Below are positions 1-11,509 of a DNA stretch of 64,000 nucleotides, piece after piece. The DNA is taken from positions 248,001-312,000 of the forward strand of contig CAXKVV010000013.1 in assembly GCA_964058805.1 (NCBI GenBank), read 5' to 3'. The notes beneath the pieces are model-generated. The model made no database searches. It worked only from the letters and a program-made list of their open reading frames with translations, and had not been told where the DNA came from. How positions within the stretch are numbered: position 1 is the stretch's first letter; each line of letters begins with the position of its first letter. This DNA is from Schoenoplectus triqueter. Lineage: Eukaryota; Streptophyta; Magnoliopsida; Poales; Cyperaceae. A program made the translations under genes and the position numbers.

Positions 1-65
1 AAAATAATAATCATAAATTCAATACATTTGCATCCCCTAAAAAAATAAAATAAAAATTTTAAAAA

Positions 66-366
66 TGCATCAAACGATCTTCAAATTTTAATTAATCACT
101 CTCATTACATTTTTTATATGAAAATCTTACGGGATATAAGAATTTAGAGAGTTTCAAGTTTTCTAAATCATTCTTTTTAATTTTTAAAAGTCAGATTTAA
201 AAATAATAATAAAATATTTAATATTTGTACATTATTTTTAAAAATAAAAAATGGTGACTTAATAAACTCGAAACATCTCAATTTTTTTTATTCCATAAGA
301 TTTCAATATGAAGAATTTAATGAGAGTGATAAATCAAAATTTAGAGATGATTTGATATACATTTGA
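66..366. mobile_element. Fold-back MITE (family A, copy 1)
   Basis: The left half and the reverse complement of the right half align over about 130 bp, including a shared block centred on 'atcactctcatta'. The short AT-rich core has no coding capacity. A related fold-back with the same arm motif and core layout lies at about 11560-11850. I see no certain target duplication, so the superfamily is not assigned. The ends are approximate. Confidence 0.65.
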
Positions 367-915
367 GCTAGAATCAGGGAGAGATTTCATGTTCCTAGGA
401 GCACACTAGTTTTACTATATATATATATATATATGATAATGTTTCTAATTTGAAAAGATTGCCTTTGCTGTTTTTTCCAAAATATAATAAATTGAATAAC
501 ACTATATAAAATATAAATTGTTTATTTTCTTGTATTTGTTTTGTATTCCACTTATTTTCTACACGTTATTTAAATAGAGAATATATTGTTTCGTAAGGAA
601 TAATAATTTATTTTTTCTCTCCGTGACGGCCACCTCTCATCTGACTTTCTTACCGTCGCCTGAATTCAATTGTGAGGTCATTGCTGCTGTTAAGAATATG
701 GACAAGACATGGATTCCTAGTGGGTAGATTTTCATTCAAATTCAATTTCTATTGTTAGAGTACATCGCATGTTGTTGAATGAAACAGTAGCAAGTAAAAT
801 TGTCAGTCAGTGAGTAAATTAGATTAGTAAATTAAAATTTTCATTTGGAAGTGAACAAGTTAAAAGATTCAACAGGGACAAACAGTTGTGATTGAAAAAG
901 TTAGTAATCTAATGA
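367..915. other. AT-rich intergenic sequence with a short (AT)n run
   Basis: No coding exon or RNA gene is recognisable. A perfect AT microsatellite lies at 415-434. Otherwise there is unremarkable AT-rich sequence. Confidence 0.5.
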
Positions 916-1087
916 CAATTTACTTTTTTGACTTGTTGTGTGCATATATGGTACAGCTGCTCATCAGATCAGACCTTTACTGTTTTGAATGGAGTAAACT
1001 ATGTTATGTTTTCAATTTACTTTTTGACTTGCAGTGTACATATATGGTGCAGCTGCTGATCACCTCAGATCAGATCAGACCTTTACT
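916..1087 (+). repeat. Two-copy tandem duplication, period about 97 bp
   Basis: The blocks at about 916-980 and 1013-1087 share the order caatttact, a T run, gacttg, catatatggt, cagctgct, gatcagaccttta. They differ by scattered substitutions and a short insertion of 'gatcacctca' type in the second copy. No protein is recognisable in it. Confidence 0.7.
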
Positions 1088-2863
1088 TCTGATCAGAGAA
1101 TCCTGTAGGCCAGATTGCATAATATTTATTGTCTTGTCACTTCTTGCTGGAAACCAAGTGTTGTTGCACTCAAATTTCCCTTTTTGTGAAATTTCATATT
1201 TTCTTGGATTTTTATGAAATAATGCTCTCTGAAACTTCTTTTGGACATAACAGTGTGTACTGGGTGAAAAATCAGTGCTTAGGATGAAGGTTTCTATAGT
1301 TATCAAAAATCTGGTAAGCAACAGAAAATAAAACAGGAAATCTGAATTGAAAATCGAAAATGTGTGAAAACTGAAAACTGATCTGTTTGCCCTGGAAGTC
1401 TACCAGGATCTAAAGACTAAAAAATGAACTTCCAGGTAGATTTTATAATTTTTGTAAATTTACACGAATTGTTATGAAATTTCCAAATTCAGATTTGAAG
1501 AAATATATATTTTTTTCTTTTTCTACAGCTTTTTCCTTTGAATTTCATGAACATTTAGTTAAATGGGGCTTGAAACAGTAGTAAAACAACTTCAAATCAA
1601 AAGGTTTTGTGTACTAAAATTGTTTCCAACTATTATTTTTAGCTGATGGTAAGCTTGCCTTGGTGTGTATTGAGGAAATTTTAAAGAAAATGACAAAATA
1701 TCCCTCGTCAGTTCATAACAGCCCTTGTCTCCAAATTATAAACTTGAGTTGGGTATTTCTATAAATATAGCATATGTATTTTATTTCATATTTTCAGACT
1801 GCAAATTAAATAATACTTACACACGAAATTTCAAAATGAAATAGTGTAATGAATTTCTCAAAGTATAGCAGCATCCTGTTTCTAGTTTTACCCCTTTCTT
1901 AAAAATCAGTCCAAAATAATATTAAAATGATCTCAAATTAAAAAGTATTCAACACAAAACCTATCCCTAAGATCCTATCTAAGTGTTTGACAATTTTAAT
2001 TCATGCATTGTTAACATAATTTTCAAGAAAATGACAATTTAGCTGGAGTGAACTACAGAAAATCATATAAAATCACTGGGTTATCCAAAAATTAGAAAAT
2101 AGAAAAGTTTGAATCAAACTGGACAATTAGAGATGTATTTTTTTTTCTGATCTGGTAAAGGTCAAAGTAACTGGTACAGTTCTGATACCAGTCGGTACCA
2201 GATTTTCCCCGGTTCTGGTACAATTCTGGTACCAGTTGACACCAGATCTGGTACAGTTGTTGAATGAGGAAGGAAGGAGGCTGTGTCGACGGCTGAGGAA
2301 CAGAGATGCGTTCACAATTGGTGTGAGGGGGTTGGATATGTATTTGACAGGGGGATTGGATATGTATTTGGGTTAAGGTATACTTGAAAATACGAAAATG
2401 TTATTTCAAATATATGTATTTTTAATTATTAAAATATACATCAATCAAAATCAAAGTTTATAATAACTAAATTTAAAGTTTGAAGTGATATTTTCTTTAA
2501 TTTTCGTACTTTAGTAATGCCACTTGCATGATATATAGGAGTTGCGTAGTTTCCTTGTTTATTTGGTTATCTATATCTCTACTATTATATAAAGCAGTTA
2601 AGAATTGAACTGATCCATTTTTTTATCATTTCTTTTAAATTTTTTATACCAAAATATCTCTTATTTAATGGTTTACATTAATTTTGACTAATCAGACGAA
2701 CACGATAGCGTCCATTATTTTGTATTTCTCTCCATTTATTTATCATATAGAAGGAAAGAAATTAAAGATTGAAAGAAATCATACGAAATTATATCTGATA
2801 TAACATATGTAATTGATCTTGCATTTATTGATCTTTTTCACATTAGAATGACGTACATACAGG
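1088..2863. other. Intergenic sequence without a recognisable gene
   Basis: AT-rich unique-looking sequence. The block 2160-2260 repeats the motif 'ggtaccag' or close variants on both strands at least five times, and a weaker relative lies at about 21660-21705. These may be the end of a decayed element, but no boundaries can be set. Confidence 0.4.
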
Positions 2864-3295
2864 GCGGATGCAGGATTTTGGTCAGGGGAGCAATTATCGG
2901 ATTGCAATAGCTTATCGGGTTCAAACTCATTAACTAATCGGGTACTAAATAAAAAATTAATAATTTAATATATATTCTTACCTAATAAAAATATTAAAAT
3001 AATAACATTTTATATATTGAAAATAACAACAAAATAAAGCTCAAAATATTAAATAATCAAGTTGATGAAGAAAGTTTTCGTCTACGTAACTTTCTATCTT
3101 GATATTTTTGTATAATTATTTCATTACGCACGATATTAAAAAAAATTCTCAATAAAAATAATAAGACAATCCAGGGGGGCAAAACAAATTTTAGGGGGGG
3201 GGGTAAATTTCTAAAAAACACTATTTTTCAAAATCTGTGCAGGTGGGGGAGGGGGGGCAGCTGCTCCCTGGATACTATTGGATTCGTCCTTGCGC
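2864..3295 (+). mobile_element. Short TIR-like element with G-rich right end (family X, copy 1)
   Basis: The left end begins 'cagggcggatgcaggatttt'. The reverse complement of the right end resembles it imperfectly (gacgaatccaatagtatccagggagca). About 95 bp of the left end is repeated in inverted orientation at about 10865-10960, so this is a repeat family. The right part carries several G runs (about 3174-3257). The superfamily is not assigned. Confidence 0.5.
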
Positions 3296-5328
3296 ACATA
3301 TTATCATGTGATATTTTTTTATCTAAATAAAAAAATTTACTGGAAGTGGGGGAGATTCAAAACCTTTTAGAATCGTTAATTTTGTATTGAGATTTGTATT
3401 TTTAATAAAATTTAAGTTTAAAATTCATACTTTAAATAATCATTACGATTCTCAATGCAAAATCAACGATTCTAAAGTGGTTTGAACCAATTTTTTGATT
3501 CAAAGTGATTTGAATCTCCCCAGTGTCCGAATAACGACACAACACCAAGCAGCACACGGCCTCTGTGTGCCAGGTCGTGTGGCCCATCTGTCTGCCAAAT
3601 ACTTGATTTGAAAACAGTATATACATGCATGATGCATCCATCCATCATACATGCAGATGCAGACATGGAAGTATATATACTTGTAGCTATATGATATTGA
3701 TATTTGGTTTCTGATCCGAATAAGACGATCCACTAGAATTTATTTTGTTTTCTAGTTACTATAATGCCATGGCAATGTGAATTTGCCTCGAGTCAGATAT
3801 AATCCAGACTCTTCTCTCTCTCTCTCTCTCTACGATCAAATATTGTACGTTAATATCTCTTATCCGATCCTTTCTCTATCTTGGATTATCCGGGTCTTGC
3901 TGTACTTTTGTTCTCGATGGAATAAAAGTTTGAGGACGTGCCAACTGTCTTTTTATAAAAATCATTTCAAAAATTCCTTATTTTTAGTATATATAGATAT
4001 GAATATGTTTTATTTTTAGTATAAATATCCATAATAATATATATAAATATTTTGAACGAACTAAATTTCATTTTTAATAATAATGAGCATTCTACATATT
4101 AATTGTAACTAATTCATCATCTACTAAGGATTGAAAATTTATGATGATTTTACTATTCTGACTCTTAAAAATTTTAAACATGATACTAGATTTATATCAA
4201 ATTATTTAATCATCATAGTTTTGGTACAATTAATATCAGCCACTGGTAATTGGTGCACCTTAGAAAAAGTTGTCGTGTTTTCAATTTGTTCCATAGCTAG
4301 CTAAATTAATTCAAAAAAAAAAGAACTAACACATTGTTACTGAAGTGCATATTTTTAGTAATTAATCTAAATGACTTTACGCAATGTTGATGTACTATTT
4401 TTTATTTCCTTTACCAACAAATTGATGAGTACAAACTCTTTTATCTGGTGAAAAAATTGAAAATTTGTACTTTCGTTTTAACAATACGAATTCAATGATA
4501 ATTAATTAAACAATTAACAAGTTTAACTACATTTTTCAAATCAAGTACGATTTTTTTTAAATGCTGTTATGCTAGTACCCTTGTGAAGAATTAAAATAGT
4601 TGTGCCAAAACTCATGCAAATAAATTATACATATTTTATATAAGATCAATAATATTAACCATTTCAAAAATAACACCTTTAGTTGAATAATACATACATG
4701 TTATTAATTATTTTTTTTCGAAATGATGATATCCATGCAGAACGTGTATAGATTAGAGTATAGCTACTAGATTAATATTAGACATTTTTCTTGTTGTTAT
4801 AAAAAATATCCAATTATTACAAATGAATTTTGATAATTAGTTATAACTATATCTACCGACTACCGTAATGGAGTATGAAATTACACCTTTTTTCCTACAA
4901 TATTTTTGTATAGAAAAGAGTACTCATTTTTTTTAAGAGAACGCTCCAGATTTAAAGCTTTTAAAAAATTCGATATTGATTTACCAAAATTATTTGTTCC
5001 TCCATCAGTAGTAAAGAAATAATTCAATTAAATTCAATCCAAATCGGACCACGTGAGAAGTCACGTGTAGGACTAAAAGTCGACATGCTTTTTTACTTTG
5101 GCACGCCTCGGAATAATTACTCGAATCAGGGTAAGGAACGAAGTTTTGCCTGCTTGTGGGGTCCCACCGTCCCAGTCCCACTAAGCTAATGGCGGCTCCT
5201 CCGCAGAAGACAAAAATTACCCCCTCATTATTGAGAGAGAGAGAGAGAGAGAGAGAAATCTCCTTCTTTGTATTTAACATTCTACATCTTTTCATGTATT
5301 ATACATCAGTTTTTATTATTAATAAGTA
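3296..5328. other. Intergenic sequence with CT and GA microsatellites
   Basis: No gene is recognised. A (CT)n run lies at 3813-3831 and a (GA)n run at 5233-5256. Short ORFs here lack any family resemblance and are interrupted by AT-rich stretches. Confidence 0.5.
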
Positions 5329-5722
5329 TTATTAAATTAATATTGTTAAAAATAAGACTGAAAACCGTAAAATTTCAAATATACGAATGACAGCGCGCCA
5401 CTGTTAGTGACGCGAACGAAACGCGCCACTGGCAGCGGCGCGTTTCAAAAGAAATAATGAAACGCCACGCAGCGCCTCCATCTCACTTGCGTCTGCGTGC
5501 ATTTTATATATATAAGAAGGAAACGTGCCACTGCCAGTGGCGCGCTTCAAAAAAACAAAACAAAACGCGCCACTGGCAATGACGCGTTTCGTAAAAAAAA
5601 AGGAAGCGCGCCACTGTCAGTGGCGCGTTTCGTAAATTCAAACAGGCAATGGCGCGCTGCCATTCGTATATTTGAAATTTTACGTTTCTCACTCTTATTT
5701 TTAATAATATTAATTTAATAAA
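5329..5722. mobile_element. Palindrome-filled TIR element (non-autonomous, Mutator-like or unclassified)
   Basis: The outer arms (about 5329-5398 and 5652-5722) are AT-rich inverted repeats matching over about 70 bp with few differences. Between them sits a GC-rich array of 6-7 units. Each unit is itself a palindrome of the form cgcgccactg/cagtggcgcg bordered by aaac and gtttc (about 5391, 5421, 5459, 5521, 5563, 5604 and 5641). There is no coding capacity. Long TIRs around non-coding filler are typical of non-autonomous Mutator-like elements, but the 9 bp flanking each end do not match clearly, so the class is uncertain. Confidence 0.75.
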
Positions 5723-6201
5723 TCATATTATTACCAAAATCTGAATATACATATATCATTGTTTACAAGTTTACACCTCTGACCAACAAGTCAACAACCC
5801 GTTACATATATGATATGCTAATGCTACTACTATATAAAGATGCATTTTTATCTTCATGACAAGTACACAACGTTGTTTTTCAAGAGAGACGGTGAAAAGT
5901 TTGGATTGGATTGGATCGTCGTCTCCTCTCCATCTCAATTGATTCCCAGCAGGAAAGAATGCATTAAATTTAATGCCAAGATATATTTCCAGTTTTCAAC
6001 ACCTAAAAGCAGTGTGTGTTCTGTGTTGTGTATTTAATTTCAATGGATGTTGCGCTTTTCTATGTAAGATCTTTTTGAAGTCTCCATTGATTGATTGATG
6101 GTTGGCCTAACATATGCCATATTGCCATGTGACTGTACGAATATACGATAATGTGAGGTTTTATATTTTTGGTAAATTTTATATTGCTGTATTTTATGTT
6201 G
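5723..6201. other. Intergenic sequence
   Basis: No gene is recognised. The 65-codon ORF at 5840-6037 has no family features. Confidence 0.4.
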
Positions 6202-6209
6202 TTTCTTAC

Positions 6210-6761
6210 TAGGGCTGCAAGAAAAGTTTGAAGTTCGTAGTTCGTTCGTGTTCGGTTCGAAAAAAGTTCGAAAAAAGTTCGAAAAAAATTCGTTCGATTC
6301 TAGTTCGAAATTAATTTCAAATCAAACTGATTCGATTCGAAATTATATCGAATCAAACTCAAACCATGGTGAGTTCGTTCGAAATGTGTTCGCGAACTAT
6401 TTTTGTTTGAATTTGTATTAATTATTTGATTGTTTGAGACTTTGAGTAGTATGAATTTATATGAAATTTATTAAATTTTTTTAGTGAACTTTTAGTTTTG
6501 TATGCATTTGTATTAAATTGACATTTTTATATTTGATTATGTTATTTTGATATGAATTATGGAATTTTTTCACCTAATAATTCTATTTCGAACTATTAAC
6601 GAATCGAACCGAACAGTTCGAACTTTTAACGAATCGAATTTCGAACTATGATTTGAGTTTGAAACTGTCTATCTATTTCGAATCAAACTAGTTCGAAATA
6701 GGTTTCAAATCAAACTCGAACACACGTTAGTTCGTTCGTGTTCGATTCGTTTGCAGCCCTA
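6210..6761. mobile_element. Complete non-autonomous hAT element
   Basis: The left end reads 'tagggctgcaa' and the right end 'ttgcagcccta', an exact 11-bp terminal inverted repeat. The element is flanked by a perfect 8-bp duplication, 'tttcttac', at 6202-6209 and 6762-6769, the duplication length made by hAT transposases. Both subterminal regions are full of short motifs such as gttcgttcg, gttcgaa and cgaac, as expected for hAT subterminal repeats. The 552-bp interior holds no transposase. Confidence 0.9.
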
Positions 6762-6769
6762 TTTCTTAC

Positions 6770-7289
6770 TTTCTTTCAAAAAGAAATAACTAATTATAAT
6801 ATGGTGACCCCTTTTTAATTTCTGGACTTTTAGCATCGTCACGATATATTCCAACTTTTTTTTGTTTTCTTTTAACGTAATGGATTTACCTCGACCATTA
6901 CATGATATTTTTGTTGTATTTTGGTGATCAGTTTTAGTATTATGGGTGTATATATATTATATATATGGGGTAGTTTTACTTACAAATTCAGTTTATTCTT
7001 CATTTTTTGTTGAGATGTGTAATTACTTTTATATCTGAAATTCTGAATTCTATATTATCAGATTTGGGTTTGGGTGATATTATCAGAACACGATTGGAAT
7101 GAATTTGGGTGATATCGGTTCTGGTTGTATTTCACAACTAAACCCATCAAACAGTGTGAAAATCTTGGGAAAATGTAAATTTAATCGGACAAAATTTATT
7201 TTTTCCCAACAGCTACAATTTGGAAATGGGATCCAAACAAATTAGAGAAATCCATATCTATTAAATTCATTCCCATCCAAACCCTATAA
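6770..7289. other. Intergenic sequence
   Basis: AT-rich, no gene recognised. The block around 7060-7280 has no clear repeat structure. Confidence 0.4.
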
Positions 7290-8160
7290 GCCAAACAGAT
7301 TTGTTTGGCACTCTATACAAAAGTAAAAAGTATAATTGTTATTCTCACGAATTAATTTGTCAAATGAATTTTAGACTAAGTAGAGGAAATAAATTTTAGA
7401 CTAAGTAGAGGAGTGCGGAAGAGTACTAATTTGGTATACCAAGTTGTAGATGGTGTACCGAATTAGTTATCGTCGAAATAACGATTATTATTTGATTATA
7501 TTGTATTGTATTATGATTATATTATTATATTATGATTATCATTATTAAAATTATATTATCATCACTATTAGTATTATTATATTATTATATTATAATCACT
7601 ATTAGTATTATTATGATATTATTATATTATTATTATTATTATATTATTATGATTATGACTATGATTATTATTACTTATTGTTATTATTTTATTATGTTGT
7701 ATTATATTATGATTATAGTTATGATTATATATAATTATATTATTATGATTATGATTATTTATTATTATATTATTGTCTTGATTATGATTATAATTATATT
7801 TTTTATTATTATATTATTATATTATGATTATATTTTTATTTTTATTTTTATTATGTTATTATAATTATAACTATGAATATTATTATTTATTATGATTATA
7901 GACTATAGATTATGATTTTCATTTTATTATTATATTATCATTATCATCATCATCATCATCATCATCATTATTAGTATCATAATTATCTATATTTTAACTA
8001 TTCTAATTAACAATCGTCAAACGATATTTTCGTTCTTCCGAATAGTTAAGAATATGAATATCACTCTTCTACTACTCTTCTAAAAAGACATTATTCTATC
8101 ACTCTTTTAAAATTATCATTCTTCCAAAATTATTCTTTAATTTGTCAAACGAACCCAATT
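7290..8160. mobile_element. MITE-like element with expanded ATT core (copy 1)
   Basis: The left end (tttggcactc...agtaaaaag...ttttagactaagtag) and the right end (...tttgtcaaacgaaccca) are shared with a second copy at about 9040-9992. The two ends are roughly inverted relative to each other around tttggca/tgtcaaac. Between them lies about 450 bp of imperfect att/atg trinucleotide repeat, ending in a catcatcatc run near 7945-7967. A 110-residue ORF in the core (7532-7864) is only low-complexity Ile/Tyr translation of the microsatellite. Confidence 0.65.
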
Positions 8161-8929
8161 GATTATAATAATTTTGTAGCTACAGCTGCGTGTATTGAAA
8201 TAATTCTTTTGAGTAATATAGAAGTATTCGAAGTATTCGTTGAATTTTAGGTAGGCCAGGCTCCCTCTATCGTCAAAATGCTAGTCCCTCTAATTATTAC
8301 ACACAACTAGCTAGTAGCCTGGTACATTATTAATACTAATGATGATAATTTTATTAATGATTATAATTTTATACTAATGATTGTAATTTTATTTAATACT
8401 AATGATTATAATTTTATTTAGTTATTTTTGTTTATTATTAATGATTATTATTTATTACTATATTGTCTAATATTATTAAATGAATTAATAAAAAAATAAG
8501 ATCTGAGAATTTCTTAGTACTTTCACTATTATCAAATGGATGGTTTAGCTGAGTTAGAACTGTTCGGCGCAATTCTGAAATTTCGAAACATGTTTGGCTT
8601 ACCAGTACTTGCATCACTGCTTAGACCTTTCTTCACTGATCACAAGCCTGTTCAACATTTTTTCAAAAGACAAACCAAGAAAACAAGGCTGTCATTTATG
8701 TGCAATGGTACAGGTCTACAGTTTTTTGAAACGGGAGATGATTAGTACGAAGTGACGAGATGAAAAAAAGGTGAGCTGGTACTGTCAAAAATGTCAAAAG
8801 ACATCGATCATCGGCACATCTCATTGAATTTACATCAATTGCTGTCATTATTGCATTGCCACGATTATGTAATGTAATTATTACAATCTTATCCGTTTGA
8901 TGGATCAGACTAATAATACCTCAAACTTC
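8161..8929. other. Intergenic sequence with short AT-rich repeats
   Basis: About 8330-8450 repeats 'actaatgattataatttta' several times. The 69-codon ORF at 8536-8745 has ordinary composition but matches no family I recognise. Nothing else is supported. Confidence 0.4.
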
Positions 8930-9058
8930 ATCTGAGAAGCACATGGCTATTACGATTAAGAGATTATATTAAGGGTATGTTTGGCTATTACGATTAAGAG
9001 ATTATATTAAGGCTATTACGATCTGAGAAGCACATGGCTATTATGTTTGGCACTCAAT
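8930..9058 (+). repeat. Shuffled short duplications beside the second ATT-core element
   Basis: The phrase 'ggctattacgattaagaga' occurs at about 8945 and 8985. 'atctgagaagcacatggct' occurs at about 8930 and 9022. 'tatgtttggc' occurs at about 8976 and 9043. The pieces recur in a different order, as if copied back and forth before joining the element end. Confidence 0.65.
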
Positions 9059-9992
9059 GGAATAGTAAAAAGTTAGAATAAAATTTGTTATTCTGATGAA
9101 TTAATTTGCCCAATGAATTTTAGACTAAGTAGAAAAGTGCTAATCCGGTATACTAAGTAATAGATGGGATACCATAATTATTATATTAATATTATGATTA
9201 TTATTTTTTGTCAACACTATTAGTATTATAATATTATTTATTTGATTATTATTTATTATCATTATATTATAATAATATAATTTTAGTATTATATCATTAT
9301 ATTTCAAATATAAATATGATTATTTTGTTATTATAATTATTATAATTATTATAATTATATTATTATATTATTATAATTATGATTATTTATTATTATGATA
9401 TTATTACTATTATATTATATATATTATATTATATTATTATAATTATAATTATTTATTATTATGATATTATATTATTATATTATTAAATTATAATTATGAT
9501 TATTTATTATTATATTCTTATTATAGTGATTATTATATTATAATGATTACAATTATTTATTATTATTATTTATTATATTATTATAATTATGATTATTATT
9601 TAATTATGTTATATTATATTATGAAAATTAAAATCATTTATTATGATTATGATAATGATTATAATTATATATTTTTATTATATTATAATTATATTTATAT
9701 TATGATTATATTATTATGATTATAACTATGAATAATATTATTTATTATGATTATAATTATGGGTTATGATTATTTTATTATTATATTATTATTATTTTAT
9801 TATTATTTTTATTATCATCATCATTAGTATCATAATTATTCATATTTTAACTATTCTTATTAACAACTGCCAAACGATATGTTTGCTCTTCCAAATAGTC
9901 AAAAATACCACTCTTCCAAAAATACATTATTCTATAACTTTTCCAAAATTACCATTATTCTAAATCTATTCCTTGATTTGCCAAACGAACCA
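9040..9992. mobile_element. MITE-like element with expanded ATT core (copy 2)
   Basis: Same left and right ends as the copy at 7290-8160: tttggcactcaatgg...ttttagactaagtag on the left, ctcttcc...tttgccaaacgaacc on the right. The imperfect att/atg microsatellite between them is longer (about 9180-9830). There is no coding capacity. The cores differ in length and phase while the ends stay alignable. Confidence 0.65.
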
Positions 9993-10011
9993 TAAGAGAA
10001 TAGTTCAAGAC

Positions 10012-10093
10012 AAATTAGCTTGAGTCATATCAAGCCATAATAGCTCAAGCCAATATGACTCAAGCTAATTTGACTTGAGCTATTATGGCTTGA
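10012..10093. repeat. Two interleaved perfect inverted repeats (A-B-A'-B')
   Basis: Arm A is 10012-10030 and its exact reverse complement A' is 10053-10071 (19 bp). Arm B is 10030-10049 and its exact reverse complement B' is 10074-10093 (20 bp). The arms alternate rather than nest, so both hairpins cannot form at once except as a pseudoknot-like fold. The motifs are variants of the caagct/agcttg words found in the adjoining hAT-like end. Confidence 0.85.
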
Positions 10094-10609
10094 TCATTAA
10101 ATGAGTTAAATTTGAGTTGGGGTTGGCTCGGCTCATGACTCAACTCGGCTTGAATAATAATAGTTTATATGCTCTATTTTTTTTTCTGTCAAATCGTAAT
10201 CTGATAATTCATTTCTCTTATCTCTCATCATCTCACTATCTCAACGGACTCGACTCGTATATCTGACTCGATAGTTTTTTGCTGGTCCATCCGTTCAAAT
10301 AGTGCAGCAAAGATGTCGTTGAAAATATAGTTTGTTGATATACAAATTTGTACTAACTCATGTACTGGTCTTCTAGATGTACTAACTTTATAGTTTGTAG
10401 ATGTATTAAATTTAAATGTCAAACCTAGTCAATGTATATATATTGGTCTGTGAGTCAGTTCATGAGCTAGTTTGAATAGTAACAAACTAAATTTGAGCTA
10501 GTTTTTTCTGCTCAAAGTGTTTCACAAGTTTGACTTGACTTGACTCGAATTTTCATGAGCCGAGTTTAAACTAAGCCCAACTCGTTTGAACTCAACATTT
10601 GCAGCCCTA
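10094..10609. mobile_element. hAT-like element remnant with one intact terminal repeat
   Basis: The right end reads 'tttgcagcccta' (ending 10609), identical to the terminal repeat of the complete hAT element at 6210-6761. The interior is rich in ctcgagct/gactcgaa-type words, as in hAT subterminal regions. No matching left end 'tagggctgcaa' is found upstream, so the element is truncated or rearranged on the left, perhaps at the inverted repeats near 10012. Confidence 0.6.
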
Positions 10610-10864
10610 AATCAAACATGAAGAAAATTAAACTACTAGCGACTTGACGGGTGCAAAGATTAATTGCACAAGAGAAACAGTTTAGTTTACTGCCAAATGC
10701 AATAATCTCTCCGTATGAATACGTTAGTGAAATTTGGATGATATTTCTTTCTGAACTTTTAAAGTTGAGTAGCTTTGAAATTTTATCTTTGTCTAAAAAA
10801 ATGCATGTATTGATACATAGTTATTGTTGGATATTTAACTTAATTAAAGAGATATTAATTTTTT

Positions 10865-10960
10865 ATTTAGTACCCCATTAGTTAATGGATTTGAACCCGA
10901 TAATCTATTACAATCCGATAATTATCCCCCCCCCCAACCAAAATTCTGCATCCGCCACTG
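10865..10960 (-). mobile_element. Inverted partial copy of family X
   Basis: Read on the - strand from 10960, the sequence gives cagtggcggatgcagaattt, a run of G, then ttatcggattg and tcgggttcaaa. This matches 2864-2960 in order with about 80-90% identity by eye. The homology fades further inside, so this is one end only. Confidence 0.6.
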
Positions 10961-11082
10961 AATATGACGGTCAACGAATATTAGTAAATATATTTCGATT
11001 TTCTAGATGAGTTACTTATTTAGTTTTTTTCAAGGATATCTTGAAAAGTACTTAGGTCCATAAAGAGTCATACAAGAGCAGT

Positions 11083-11262
11083 GATGGAGCTTCAAAATTA
11101 GGTCATGCCCCTCTATAAATCCTAAAATGATACAAATAGTATCAATTTCTTAATTAAAATTATATTTGAGGTATATAATTGACCTCTCTAATAATTTTAT
11201 ATAAGTAATCAATTTTTGTCAGCCCCTCTTATTTTCACACGAAGCTCCGTTACCGTGCAAGA
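11083..11262. mobile_element. Short terminal-inverted-repeat element (about 180 bp)
   Basis: The left end has gtgatggagcttc. The right end is its near-exact reverse complement (gaagctccgttaccg). The interior is AT-rich and non-coding. The size suits a MITE; the class is not assignable. A related end, 'gcagaggcggagctta', occurs at about 41648. Confidence 0.45.
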
Positions 11263-11509
11263 GCTTATATAACGATGATATAATGAAAAAAAGATGATTA
11301 TAAAAAGCATTTTCTGAAATTTTTATATCCTACACTTATGATGTGAAGATTAAACACATGATTTTTATTAAAGTATTGCATATTATAACAGCAGTTCAAT
11401 AAGATAACCAGTACCGTAGGGATTCATTATATTAAAAATTAGCGTATACAACTATACATATATAACATTAATTGCGTAGATATGAGTAAACCTATGACGC
11501 GCCAAGAGC

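Noticed and set aside
888..1217. 109-codon ORF across the tandem duplication
   Set aside because: Its internal repetition is explained by the DNA duplication, and its sequence resembles no protein family.
7532..7864. 110-codon ORF rich in Ile, Tyr and Met
   Set aside because: It is a translation of an att/atg microsatellite and has no family features.
8536..8745. 69-codon ORF of ordinary composition
   Set aside because: No recognisable domain, no splice context and no neighbouring exon; cannot be supported as a gene.
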